This document shows, one piece after another, positions 16,183-22,851 of a stretch of 34,031 nucleotides of DNA (position 1 is the stretch's first letter; every line of letters starts with the position of its first letter). The translations under genes and the position numbers were made by a program. The notes under the pieces were generated by a model. It worked only from the letters and a program-made list of their open reading frames with translations. It was not told the origin of the DNA and made no database searches. The DNA comes from Opitutaceae bacterium UBA4094 (GTDB taxonomy: Bacteria; Verrucomicrobiota; Verrucomicrobiia; Opitutales; Opitutaceae): NCBI GenBank assembly GCA_002382525.1, contig DFYA01000030.1, positions 17,089-51,119 on the forward strand, read 5' to 3'.

Positions 16183-17033
16183 GTGAAAAGAGATTCGTTT
16201 TCGCGGCGGCGGTAGGCGGCGAGAAGATTCTGGGTGACGGGCGCGCGAGCGGGGTCAAGCACGCGGTCGTCGAGGCGGGAGACGGGCATGACGCCGAGAA
16301 GGGCGTTGGTCACGAAAAGCTCGTCCGCGCGGGCAAGGTCGTCGGCGGTGAGGACAACTTCGCGGGCGTTGTCGGCACCGAGGAGCTGCAGAACCTCGGC
16401 GCGGGCGATACCGGGAAGCGGGCCGACGTCGAGAGCCGGGGTGAGGACGATGCCGTCGCGGACGGCGAAGACGTTGGTGGTGGCGCCCTCGATGACGACG
16501 CCGGCGGAGGTAACGAAGAGAGGTTCGTCGAAACCGGCGACGAGGGCGGCGCGTTTGGCGCGGAGATTGGCGAGGTAGTTGAGGGTTTTGTGGGCGGAAA
16601 GCGTGTGTATGCGTTCGGAAGTCGTGACGGAGCGGAGACGGAAACCGCGTTTGTAGATGTCGGGTGAATACGCGTTGGCGCGGGTGAGGATGAGTTCGCC
16701 GACGGCGGGGGCTTCGGAGCCGGTGCCGGGGATGGAATCGGGGTCGCAGTGGAAGAGGACGACTTTGGCGGAGCCGTGGGTGAGGGCGTTGGCGGAGGTG
16801 AGGCGGCGGAGGTGTGTGCCCAGATCGAACAGGGAAGTGGCGTAGGGCAGATCGAGAGCGCGGGCGCTGGCGGCTAGGCGCGCGTGGTGTTGCGCGAGGA
16901 AGGCGGGGCGGCCGTTGATGATTTTGATCGTTTCAAAGACGCCGTGTCCGAAGAGAAACCCCTCGCTGGTGGCCGGGATGTGCGCGGCATTGGCCGGGAG
17001 GAGGTTGTGGTTGAGGAGGACGTGGTCGGGCAT
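16179..17033 (-). CDS. pabC: Aminodeoxychorismate lyase (class IV aminotransferase fold)
   Basis: PabC removes pyruvate from 4-amino-4-deoxychorismate to give p-aminobenzoate for folate. The 284-residue protein has the fold-type IV PLP signature. GFLFGHGVFETIK lies at 25-37, the Schiff-base Lys149 in SAHKTLNYLANLRAKRAAL, the phosphate-binding EGATTNVF, and GIARAEVLQLL. Branched-chain or D-amino-acid aminotransferases share this fold, but the gene lies directly after the PabB-encoding fusion, which makes PabC the best call. The stop TGA overlaps the ATG of the binding-protein gene. A 101-base spacer with a polypurine inverted repeat separates it from folK-pabB. Confidence 0.88.
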   Translation of the reverse strand: MPDHVLLNHNLLPANAAHIPATSEGFLFGHGVFETIKIINGRPAFLAQHHARLAASARALDLPYATSLFDLGTHLRRLTSANALTHGSAKVVLFHCDPDSIPGTGSEAPAVGELILTRANAYSPDIYKRGFRLRSVTTSERIHTLSAHKTLNYLANLRAKRAALVAGFDEPLFVTSAGVVIEGATTNVFAVRDGIVLTPALDVGPLPGIARAEVLQLLGADNAREVVLTADDLARADELFVTNALLGVMPVSRLDDRVLDPARAPVTQNLLAAYRRRENESLFT

Positions 17034-17046
17034 GGGAGAGGGACTC

Positions 17047-17131
17047 TTTCTCTTTCCGTTATCTTAATCTTTCTTGGATTGGAGAGCGCTTGAGGTGGGG
17101 AGAAAGAGAAAGATTAAGAAGAAAGAGAAAG
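17047..17131. repeat. Pyrimidine/purine inverted repeat between folK-pabB and pabC
   Basis: CTTTCTCTTT and CTTAATCTTTCTT at 17047-17075 are matched in reverse by AAAGATTAAGAAGAAAGAG and AAAG at 17101-17131, so the mRNA could fold into a long, imperfect hairpin. The purine half also contains AGAAAGAGAAAG twice in direct orientation. It fills nearly the whole spacer and has no long T-run placed like a terminator. Confidence 0.75.
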
Positions 17132-17134
17132 AAG

Positions 17135-19093
17135 TTAGGCGGTAAGGGCGGAGTGCATGGCACGGCCTTTATCGAGGGTTTCCTGGTATTCGGAGGCGGG
17201 GTCGGAGTCCCAGACGATGCCGCCGCCCACGTGGTAATAGGCGTGATTGTTGACGCAGGTGATGGTGCGGATCGCGATGTTGAGATCGGAGTCTCCATCG
17301 AAATTGATGTAGCCAATCGCGCCAGTGTAGACGTGGCGGCGGTGGGGTTCGAGTTCGTCGATGATTTCCATCGAACGAATCTTGGGAGCGCCGGTGATGG
17401 AGCCGCCGGGGAAGGTGGCGCGGAGGCAGTCGATGATGTCGAGGCCGGGACGGAGGTTGCCGGATACGGTCGCGACCAGGTGGTGCACGGTCGGGTGAGA
17501 TTCGAGACGCCACAGGTCTTCGACGCGAACGGAACCGAAGTCGCAGACGCGGCCGAGGTCGTTGCGTTCGAGGTCGACAATCATGAGGAGTTCGGCGCGG
17601 TCTTTTTCGCTGGCGAGGAGTTCGGCGGCGAGCGCGCAGTCGGCGGCAGGGTCGGCGGCGCGCGGGCGCGTGCCTTTGATGGGGCGGGTTTCGACGTGGC
17701 GGTCGCGGAGGGTGAGAAAACGTTCGGGGGAACTACTGACGATCTGGACCGGGCCGAAGTTGAGGAAGCTGGCGAACGGGGCGGGACTGCGGTCGCGGAG
17801 GCGTTCGTAGAGTGCGTAGGGCGCGCACGGCAAAGGCGTGGAGAAACGCTGCGTGAGGTTCACCTGGTAGACATCGCCGCTGGCGATGTAGGCTTTGATA
17901 CGTGCGATGGCGGCGGCGTAGGACGCGTAATCGAAATTTGCAGTCGGAGGGAAGGAAACGGGGACGGACGGGGCGCTCACGATCCCCGCTACCGAGGGGG
18001 GAATGGTTGCGCGGAGGCGGGCAAGGAGGGTGGCGGCGGGGGTGGAGCCGTGGGGATTGGCGACGAGCCACGTGCGGGCGGTGGCGTGTTCGTGGGCGAA
18101 AAACGCGTCGTAGAACGCGAACTCGCAGTCGGGGATTTCGGGGAGATCGTCGGGCCGGGAACGGGGAAGTTTATCGAGCTGGGTGCAGAGTTCGTAGCTG
18201 AAAAACCCGACGGCCCCGCCGGTGAAGGGCAGCACGGGTGCCGGAGAAGTGTCACCTATTAGGTGACACTTTGGCTTGGCGGTGCGGTAGCGATTGAGGA
18301 GCGACTGCAGGGCGGTGAGCGGAAGAGTGTCACCTAATGGGTGACACTTTGGATGGGTGGATTCGGAACCAGCGAGGGTGACCGAGGATGACTTGGCTCG
18401 AAGGATGAGGAATGGGTTGAATCCAAAAAACGAATACGCGCCGAGGCCGTTGGAGGAAAGTCCGCTGTCGAGGAAGAAGGCGTGGTTGCGGTCGGCGAGG
18501 CGTGCGAAGAATTCGTGGGGCGGGCAGGGGAGCGTGACTTCTTCGAGGAGGACGGGCGGGGCAAGCCCGAGGTCGGGGCGCAGGATGACGTCGGCGCGGG
18601 TGGGGGAGGAGAGAGCGGCGAGGTGGGCGCGGACCGGCGTGTTGTTGACGAGGAGGTCGGGGGCGAGATCGGCCAGCGGGGCGAGGACGAAGGCGCGCTC
18701 GTGGAGGCGCGGGTGAGGGAGCGTGAGGCGGTCGTCGGCGAGGCCCGAGTCGCCGAAGAAGAGCAGGTCGAGGTCGAGGGTGCGGGCGCCCCAACGTTCG
18801 CGGCGGACGCGGCCGAGGGCTTGTTCAATGGCCAGACACGCGTCGAGCAGGGCGTGCGGCGTGAGCGTGGTTTCGACTTCGATAACGAGGTTGAGGAAGT
18901 CGGGTTGCGGGGGTTGTCCGGTGAGGACGACGGCGGCGGTTTCGTAAACGGGGGAAACGCGGGCGATGCGAACCTCGGGCGTGGCGGCGAGGCGGGCAAG
19001 AGCCTCGGCGAGGGTGGCGTGGCGGTCGCCGAGATTAGCGCCCAGTCCGAGGTAGGCGGTCTGCACGCGATTTGCTGGTTTCGACGGCGACAT
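17135..19093 (-). CDS. folK/pabB: Fusion: HPPK (FolK) with aminodeoxychorismate synthase component I (PabB)
   Basis: One 652-residue frame encodes two folate enzymes. Residues about 10-165 are 6-hydroxymethyl-7,8-dihydropterin pyrophosphokinase: YLGLGANLGDRHATL, FLNLVIEVET, then GRVRRERWGARTLDLDLLFF and LTLPHPRLHERAFVLAPLAD. From about residue 190 to the end is the chorismate-using subunit: PFTGGAVGFFSYEL, SSSPERFL, RPIKGTRPR, DLERNDLGRVCDFGSV, FPGGSITGAPKIRSMEIIDE and YTGAIGYI. The Lys in PIKGT marks PabB rather than TrpE (PIAGT). The PabB half would need a glutaminase (PabA/TrpG) encoded elsewhere or free ammonia. Two palindromic repeats are embedded in the PabB half at 18247-18274 and 18326-18352. 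ATG 19093 overlaps folB by 59 bases; GTG 19066 is an alternative start. Confidence 0.93.
   Translation of the reverse strand: MSPSKPANRVQTAYLGLGANLGDRHATLAEALARLAATPEVRIARVSPVYETAAVVLTGQPPQPDFLNLVIEVETTLTPHALLDACLAIEQALGRVRRERWGARTLDLDLLFFGDSGLADDRLTLPHPRLHERAFVLAPLADLAPDLLVNNTPVRAHLAALSSPTRADVILRPDLGLAPPVLLEEVTLPCPPHEFFARLADRNHAFFLDSGLSSNGLGAYSFFGFNPFLILRAKSSSVTLAGSESTHPKCHPLGDTLPLTALQSLLNRYRTAKPKCHLIGDTSPAPVLPFTGGAVGFFSYELCTQLDKLPRSRPDDLPEIPDCEFAFYDAFFAHEHATARTWLVANPHGSTPAATLLARLRATIPPSVAGIVSAPSVPVSFPPTANFDYASYAAAIARIKAYIASGDVYQVNLTQRFSTPLPCAPYALYERLRDRSPAPFASFLNFGPVQIVSSSPERFLTLRDRHVETRPIKGTRPRAADPAADCALAAELLASEKDRAELLMIVDLERNDLGRVCDFGSVRVEDLWRLESHPTVHHLVATVSGNLRPGLDIIDCLRATFPGGSITGAPKIRSMEIIDELEPHRRHVYTGAIGYINFDGDSDLNIAIRTITCVNNHAYYHVGGGIVWDSDPASEYQETLDKGRAMHSALTA
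18247..18274. repeat. Perfect palindrome inside the PabB coding region, copy 1
   Basis: AAGTGTCACCTA at 18247-18258 and TAGGTGACACTT at 18260-18271 are exact reverse complements around one base, followed by TGG. On the coding strand it encodes KPKCHLIGDTS. It lies just before the conserved PFTGGAVGF motif. Confidence 0.9.
18326..18352. repeat. Palindrome inside the PabB coding region, copy 2
   Basis: AGTGTCACC at 18326-18334 pairs with GGTGACACT at 18340-18348 around a 5-base loop, followed by TTGG as in copy 1. On the coding strand it encodes HPKCHPLGDTL. The two copies are in the same orientation and frame, about 78 bases apart. Confidence 0.9.
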
Positions 19094-19424
19094 GGTCGAG
19101 GATGCCGGCGATGGGGACGGACGGTTTTTTGATGGAGATCGAGACCTGCTCGACGATAGGACAGGCGTCGAGGACGCGGTCGATGACGTGGCCGGCGAGG
19201 GCTTCAATGAGTTTAAAGCGGTCTTTTTCGACGGTCTCGCGGCAGATGGCGTAAACGCGGGTGTAGTCCACCGTGTGAGTGAGGGTGTCGGTCGCGGCGG
19301 CTTGGGCGATGTCGAGCGTAAGCACCAGGTCGATGGTGAAACGCTGGCCGAGGGTGTTTTCCTCGGGGAGGTCGCCGTGGTATCCGTAGAATACCATGTT
19401 GGAGAGGGTGATGCGGCCGGTCAT
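19035..19424 (-). CDS. folB: Dihydroneopterin aldolase
   Basis: FolB cleaves 7,8-dihydroneopterin to 6-hydroxymethyl-7,8-dihydropterin and glycolaldehyde, making the substrate of FolK. The 129-residue protein is the usual size and shows FYGYHGDLPEENTLGQRF at 12-29, VDY with Tyr54, LIEALAGHVID with Glu74, and the catalytic Lys100 in the KKP motif. The frame is open far upstream, but ATG 19424 immediately precedes the conserved GRITLSNMVFYGYHG segment. The 3' end overlaps the start of folK-pabB by 59 bases, so the two are translationally linked. A heptad repeat fills the short spacer to folP. Confidence 0.94.
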   Translation of the reverse strand: MTGRITLSNMVFYGYHGDLPEENTLGQRFTIDLVLTLDIAQAAATDTLTHTVDYTRVYAICRETVEKDRFKLIEALAGHVIDRVLDACPIVEQVSISIKKPSVPIAGILDHVAVETSKSRADRLPRTGR

Positions 19425-19435
19425 TTTCTCTGGAA

Positions 19436-19467
19436 GTAGCGGGTAGTGAGTAGCGGGTAGCGAGTAG
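19436..19467. repeat. Heptad tandem repeat GTAGYGR
   Basis: Four consecutive 7-base units start at 19436, 19443, 19450 and 19457 (GTAGCGG, GTAGTGA, GTAGCGG, GTAGCGA) and a final GTAG follows. The array occupies almost the entire spacer between the folP stop and the folB start. Confidence 0.85.
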
Positions 19468-19470
19468 AAA

Positions 19471-20307
19471 TCAACCGTGGCGGCGGAGGGCGGCGGACAT
19501 GAGGGCGGCGCGGTGGTTGGCTTGCACGTCGTGAACGCGGTGGAACTGGACGCCTTGGGCGACCGCGTGGCAGGTGATGGCGAGGGTGCCTTCGAGGCGT
19601 TCGTCGGGCGGGAGGTCGAGGACGTGGCTGATAACGGACTTGCGCGAGGCGCCGAGGAGGAGCGGGTGGCCGAGAGCGTGGAGTTCGGCGAGCCGAGAGA
19701 GGGTCGCGAGGTTTTGCGGCTGGGTTTTTCCGAAGCCAATCCCGGGATCGAGGATGATGCGGGCGGGGTCGATGCCGGCAGCGGCGGCTAGGGCGAGCGT
19801 GCGAGTGAGGAAGGTCTTGATGCAGGAGATCGGGTCTTCGGCGGAATCGCGGAGGGACGGGTCGTTGTGCATGAGGATCGCGGCGGCACCGTGGCGGGCG
19901 ATCACGGCGGCCATGGCGGGGTCGCGTTGGAGCCCGTGGACGTCGTTGACGATGTGGGCTCCGGCTTGGAGCGCGGCCTCCGCCACGGCGGCGTGATAGG
20001 TGTCGATCGAGAGCGGGACGGCGGTGTGTCTGACGAGTTCGCGGATTACGGGAACGACGCGGCGGATTTCTTCGTCGGGGCCGACCTCGACGTAACCGGG
20101 GCGCGTGGATTGTCCGCCAATGTCGATGATGGAGGCGCCTTCGGCGACGAGGAGGCGCGCGTGGGAAACGGCGGCGGGAAGGGAGTTGTGATGTCCGCCG
20201 TCGAAGAAGGAATCGTCGGTGACGTTGAGAATGCCGACGATGTGGGGCGTGTGGTCTTCGAGGAGGAGATGGCGGTCGCGGCAGAGAAGTTCGCGGGGGG
20301 CGGGCAT
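19471..20307 (-). CDS. folP: Dihydropteroate synthase
   Basis: FolP joins p-aminobenzoate to the pterin pyrophosphate made by FolK, forming dihydropteroate; it is the sulfonamide target. The 278-residue protein shows the family signatures in order: GILNVTDDSFFDGG at 25-38, DIGGQSTRPG (canonically DxGGESTRPG, so Gln replaces Glu), SIDT, IVNDVHGLQRD, LDPGIGFGKT, LLGASRKSVI and the C-terminal RVHDV. The ATG at 20307 precedes a short non-conserved N-terminus. It is first of the folate genes in the run, 49 bases after the ABC permease stop, with a GA-rich repeat in that gap, and is followed by folB. Confidence 0.95.
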   Translation of the reverse strand: MPAPRELLCRDRHLLLEDHTPHIVGILNVTDDSFFDGGHHNSLPAAVSHARLLVAEGASIIDIGGQSTRPGYVEVGPDEEIRRVVPVIRELVRHTAVPLSIDTYHAAVAEAALQAGAHIVNDVHGLQRDPAMAAVIARHGAAAILMHNDPSLRDSAEDPISCIKTFLTRTLALAAAAGIDPARIILDPGIGFGKTQPQNLATLSRLAELHALGHPLLLGASRKSVISHVLDLPPDERLEGTLAITCHAVAQGVQFHRVHDVQANHRAALMSAALRRHG

Positions 20308-20316
20308 GGGGGCGGA

Positions 20317-20350
20317 GAGAACGAGTAAGAGAACGAGGAACGAGAACGAT
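20317..20350. repeat. GA-rich repeat upstream of folP
   Basis: The stretch starts GAGAACGAGTAAGAGAACGA and continues GGAACGAGAACGA, with a 5-6-base periodicity. It is almost identical to 22773-22798 and fills the spacer between the permease stop and the folP start. Confidence 0.8.
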
Positions 20351-20356
20351 GTCGGA

Positions 20357-21151
20357 CTAGTTGTCTTTGGGTTGGTAGGCGTCGTGCCAGCGGCGGAGGG
20401 AGAGCCAGCTGATCCAAATGACGGTGCCGGCGAAGGCGAAGCCGAGGAGGCAGCTGATGATCGCGGTGGCGTAGAGGGCGGGAAGCTGGAACTGGGCGCT
20501 GTAGATCACGGCGAGGAAACCGAGTCCGCCTTGGCCACCACCGGAGTTGCCGGCAAACATATCTCCGGCGATGGCACCGATGGGGGCGAGCGCGGCGGCG
20601 ATGCGCAGGCCGGTGAAAAAATACGGGAGCGCAGACGGAATTCGGAGGTGGAGGAGTTGTTGCGCGGGGCTGGCTCTGCCCATGCGAAAGAGGTCAACGA
20701 GGTTGCGGTCGGTCGAGAGGAGGCCCTGGGTAGTATTAACGACGAGCGGGAAAAAACTGATGAGAAAGGTGATCACGACGACGCTTTTGAGTCCGGGGCC
20801 GACCCAGAGGATCAGAATGGGCGCGAGGACAATGATCGGTGTGAGCTGAAGCGCCATGAGCCATGGATAGAGTCCGGCGCGGACGAGCGGGGAGAGAGAA
20901 AGCGTGAGGCCGAGCACGGCGCTGCCGAGGACAGCGGCCGAGAAACCGAGGAAGGCGCCGAGGCCGGTGCTGGCGGTGGCGGCGGCGAGTTGTGGGGCTT
21001 TATCGACGAAGGCCCGGGCGACCGCGTCGGGTGCGGGGAGGAGGAAACGTTGATGCTCGGGTAGTATCCATAGTCTCACTACATACCAGACGGCGATGAG
21101 GAGAAGGCCGGTGAGGATTGGGAGCGCGAAGGTGAGGGCGCGGCGGTTCAT
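20357..21151 (-). CDS. ABC transporter permease (SsuC/ThiX type)
   Basis: An inner-membrane permease of the nitrate/taurine/thiamine-precursor group. The 264-residue protein has about six membrane segments. The first is LTFALPILTGLLLIAVWYVV, and others lie around LGAFLGFSAAVLGSAVLGLT and VVVITFLISFFPLVVNTTQG. The EAA-like coupling loop reads FRMGRASPAQQLLHLRIPSALP, followed by YFFTGLRIAAALAPIGAIAGD. The start codon overlaps the ATPase stop by 4 bases, so the pair is coupled. The best candidate binding protein in the window is the NMT1-type lipoprotein at 15142-16182, on the far side of the folate genes. The substrate is not readable. Confidence 0.9.
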   Translation of the reverse strand: MNRRALTFALPILTGLLLIAVWYVVRLWILPEHQRFLLPAPDAVARAFVDKAPQLAAATASTGLGAFLGFSAAVLGSAVLGLTLSLSPLVRAGLYPWLMALQLTPIIVLAPILILWVGPGLKSVVVITFLISFFPLVVNTTQGLLSTDRNLVDLFRMGRASPAQQLLHLRIPSALPYFFTGLRIAAALAPIGAIAGDMFAGNSGGGQGGLGFLAVIYSAQFQLPALYATAIISCLLGFAFAGTVIWISWLSLRRWHDAYQPKDN

Positions 21152-21954
21152 CGGGTCGAGGACGGGACCGCCTCGTGACCTCGGCTGCTACCGGCGGCGG
21201 TGCGGAGGAGGCGGGAGATTTGGGAGACGAGGGCGTGGAAGGCGGGTTGCTCGCGGGTGGTGGCGGTGCGGGGGTAAGGCAGATCGACGGGGAGGTCGTG
21301 AGCGATGCGGCCGGCGGAGAGGATCAGGATCCGCGTGGAGAGGAAAACGGCTTCGGCGACGGAGTGGGTGACGAAAAACGCGGTCCAACGACTGCGCTCT
21401 CGAAGGGCGAGGAGTTCTTCGTTGAGGTGTTCGCGGGTGAGTTCGTCGAGGGCGGCGAACGGTTCGTCGAGCAGGAGGAGCGACGGTTCGAGCGTGAGAG
21501 CGCGGGCGAGCGAGACGCGCATCTTTTCGCCGCCCGAAAGTTGGCGCGGGTGGCGGTCGGCAAGGTGGGCGATGCGTGCGAGTTCGAGGAGGCGCAAGGC
21601 GCGTTCACGGCGGGCGGTCGAGGGGACGCCGCGGAGCTTGAGGAGGAGTTCGGCGTTGGCGCGAACGGTGAGCCAGGGGAGCAACGTCGCGTCTTGGAAA
21701 AGGAAGGCGCGATTGGCGGGCGTGGTGCAGGCGGGGGCGTTCTCGACGAGGATGCGGCCGGACGTGGGCGCGGTCAGGCCGGCGATAAGGCGGAGGACGG
21801 TGGATTTGCCGCAGCCGCTGGCACCAATGAGGCTGATGAATTCTCCGGGGGCGGCACGGAAGGTGAGGCCGTCGAGGATCGCAGGCGAACGCGAATCGTC
21901 ACCGAAACGTTTGGTGACGGAGTCGAGTTCGACGATGGGAGGCGAGAGGCTCAT
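21148..21954 (-). CDS. ABC transporter ATPase (SsuB/ThiZ type)
   Basis: The energy-coupling subunit of the importer encoded with the next gene. It has 268 residues with Walker A GASGCGKST, Q-loop segment FLFQDATLLPWLTV, signature LSGGEKMRVSLARAL, Walker B LLLLDEPFAALD and the H-loop THSVAEAVFLS. The set is complete, so an active ATPase is expected. ATG 21954 is chosen because PIVELDSVTKRFG follows directly; ATGs at 21978 and 21987 are possible alternatives. The frame runs open far upstream through the TPR gene, which is not credible as part of this protein. A REP-like palindrome lies between the TPR stop and this start. Confidence 0.92.
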   Translation of the reverse strand: MSLSPPIVELDSVTKRFGDDSRSPAILDGLTFRAAPGEFISLIGASGCGKSTVLRLIAGLTAPTSGRILVENAPACTTPANRAFLFQDATLLPWLTVRANAELLLKLRGVPSTARRERALRLLELARIAHLADRHPRQLSGGEKMRVSLARALTLEPSLLLLDEPFAALDELTREHLNEELLALRERSRWTAFFVTHSVAEAVFLSTRILILSAGRIAHDLPVDLPYPRTATTREQPAFHALVSQISRLLRTAAGSSRGHEAVPSSTR

Positions 21955-21990
21955 GCGGGCGCGAAGCGGCAGGAGCATGGGAGCCATCGA

Positions 21991-22013
21991 AGCGCGAGCA
22001 AGCTCGCGGCCTA
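21991..22013. repeat. REP-like palindrome at the TPR gene end
   Basis: CGCGAGC at 21993-21999 and GCTCGCG at 22002-22008 are perfect inverted arms around AA. It starts in the 56-base gap before the ABC ATPase gene and its edge provides the stop codon of the TPR gene. It belongs to the family at 15073-15137, 28195-28226 and 31181-31207. Confidence 0.8.
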
Positions 22014-22811
22014 CTTGCGGGCTTCGGCGGATTTTTCCAGGAGACGGGCGAGGTGCTGGCGGACGAGGGCGTGGGCGGGTTCCTCGATGCGCGGGGTGAG
22101 TTCGAGGCAGCGACGAAAAGCGGCTTCTCCGCGGTCGAGATTTTGACCGGTGTCGGCGGCGATGCGGCCGAGGGTGTAGAGCGCAAGGTAGGAGTCGGGG
22201 TGGTCGGCGAGGACGGCTTCGCAGGCGGCGAGGGCCTCGGCGTGGCGGCCGTCGGCGCTGAGGACGTGCGCGCGAATCACGGCGCCGCGGATCGGGTCGC
22301 GTTTGGCAATCTCGTCGATGTGGGCGTAGGCGCGGGAAAAACTGCCTCCGGCGAAGATCGGGGCGCGGGTGTAGAACTGGATGAGGCCTTCGCGGTAGGC
22401 GACGGTGTCGGGAGAAATGGCGACGGCCTCTTCGAGCGCGGCGCGTCCGCGGCGGGCGAAACCGATCGCGCGGAAGGAGGTGCCGAGTTGGTCGGCGCGG
22501 AGGAGGCAGGCGCTGCCGTAGTCGGCAAGGAGGGCGTGGTCGTCGGGAGCAAGTTTGACGGCGCGGGCGAAGGTCGCGGCGGAGTCGTCGTAACGCTGCA
22601 TTTTGAGTTCGCACAGACCGAGGAGGTGGAGTGCGCGGACGTTTTTAGGTTCACGATCGACGAGGGCGGCGAGTTGCTCGCGGGCTTCGGGGACGCGTTT
22701 GGCGTCGTAGAGGGCGGCGGCTTGCGCGAGGGCGTCGGGGGCGGCGGAGAGGAGTGGGGACGGAGGGAGACCGAGAACGAGTAAGAGAACGAGAACGAAG
22801 CGGGGCGGCAT
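22011..22811 (-). CDS. Secreted tetratricopeptide-repeat protein
   Basis: Function not assigned. The 266-residue protein starts MPPRFVLVLLLVLGLPPSPL and LLSAA, a typical signal peptide of about 23 residues. The mature part is built of helical pairs with the TPR pattern. Clear units are AAALYDAKRVPEAREQLAAL, VRALHLLGLCELKMQRYDDS and LALYTLGRIAADTGQNLDRG. A periplasmic scaffold or protein-binding role is likely. The hydrophobic core of the signal peptide is encoded by a dispersed GA-rich repeat (22773-22798). ATG 22811 is chosen over an upstream open stretch because it starts the signal peptide; GAAAGAG upstream could serve as a weak ribosome-binding site. It lies between the MacB-type permease and the ABC importer genes. 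Confidence 0.8.
   Translation of the reverse strand: MPPRFVLVLLLVLGLPPSPLLSAAPDALAQAAALYDAKRVPEAREQLAALVDREPKNVRALHLLGLCELKMQRYDDSAATFARAVKLAPDDHALLADYGSACLLRADQLGTSFRAIGFARRGRAALEEAVAISPDTVAYREGLIQFYTRAPIFAGGSFSRAYAHIDEIAKRDPIRGAVIRAHVLSADGRHAEALAACEAVLADHPDSYLALYTLGRIAADTGQNLDRGEAAFRRCLELTPRIEEPAHALVRQHLARLLEKSAEARK
22773..22798. repeat. GA-rich repeat encoding a signal-peptide core
   Basis: GAGAACGAGTAAGAGAACGA plus GAACGA is almost identical to the intergenic element at 20317-20350. Read on the minus strand in the frame of the TPR gene it gives the run FVLVLLLVL. Confidence 0.82.
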
Positions 22812-22825
22812 GGGGCTCTTTCGGA

Positions 22826-22844
22826 CATGGGCAGGATGCCCATG
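22826..22844. repeat. CATGGGCA inverted repeat
   Basis: CATGGGCA at 22826-22833 and TGCCCATG at 22837-22844 are perfect inverted arms around GGA. It fills most of the 40-base gap between the MacB-type permease stop and the TPR gene start. Elements of this form are common in Verrucomicrobia and Planctomycetes genomes (from general familiarity, not a search). Confidence 0.7.
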
Positions 22845-22851
22845 CCACTTT

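Noticed and set aside
17090..18262. Long Gly/Val/Glu-rich frame opposite pabB
   Set aside because: Composition is that of an antisense frame, and the PabB motifs on the minus strand account for the region.
18247..18352. Palindromes considered as a transcription-factor operator
   Set aside because: They lie inside a coding frame, well away from any promoter, and are read through as part of the protein; a repeat-insertion origin fits better.
21955..22614. Upstream extension of the ABC ATPase
   Set aside because: An Arg/Pro-rich sequence overlapping the TPR gene in another frame; the ATPase family N-terminus begins at 21954.
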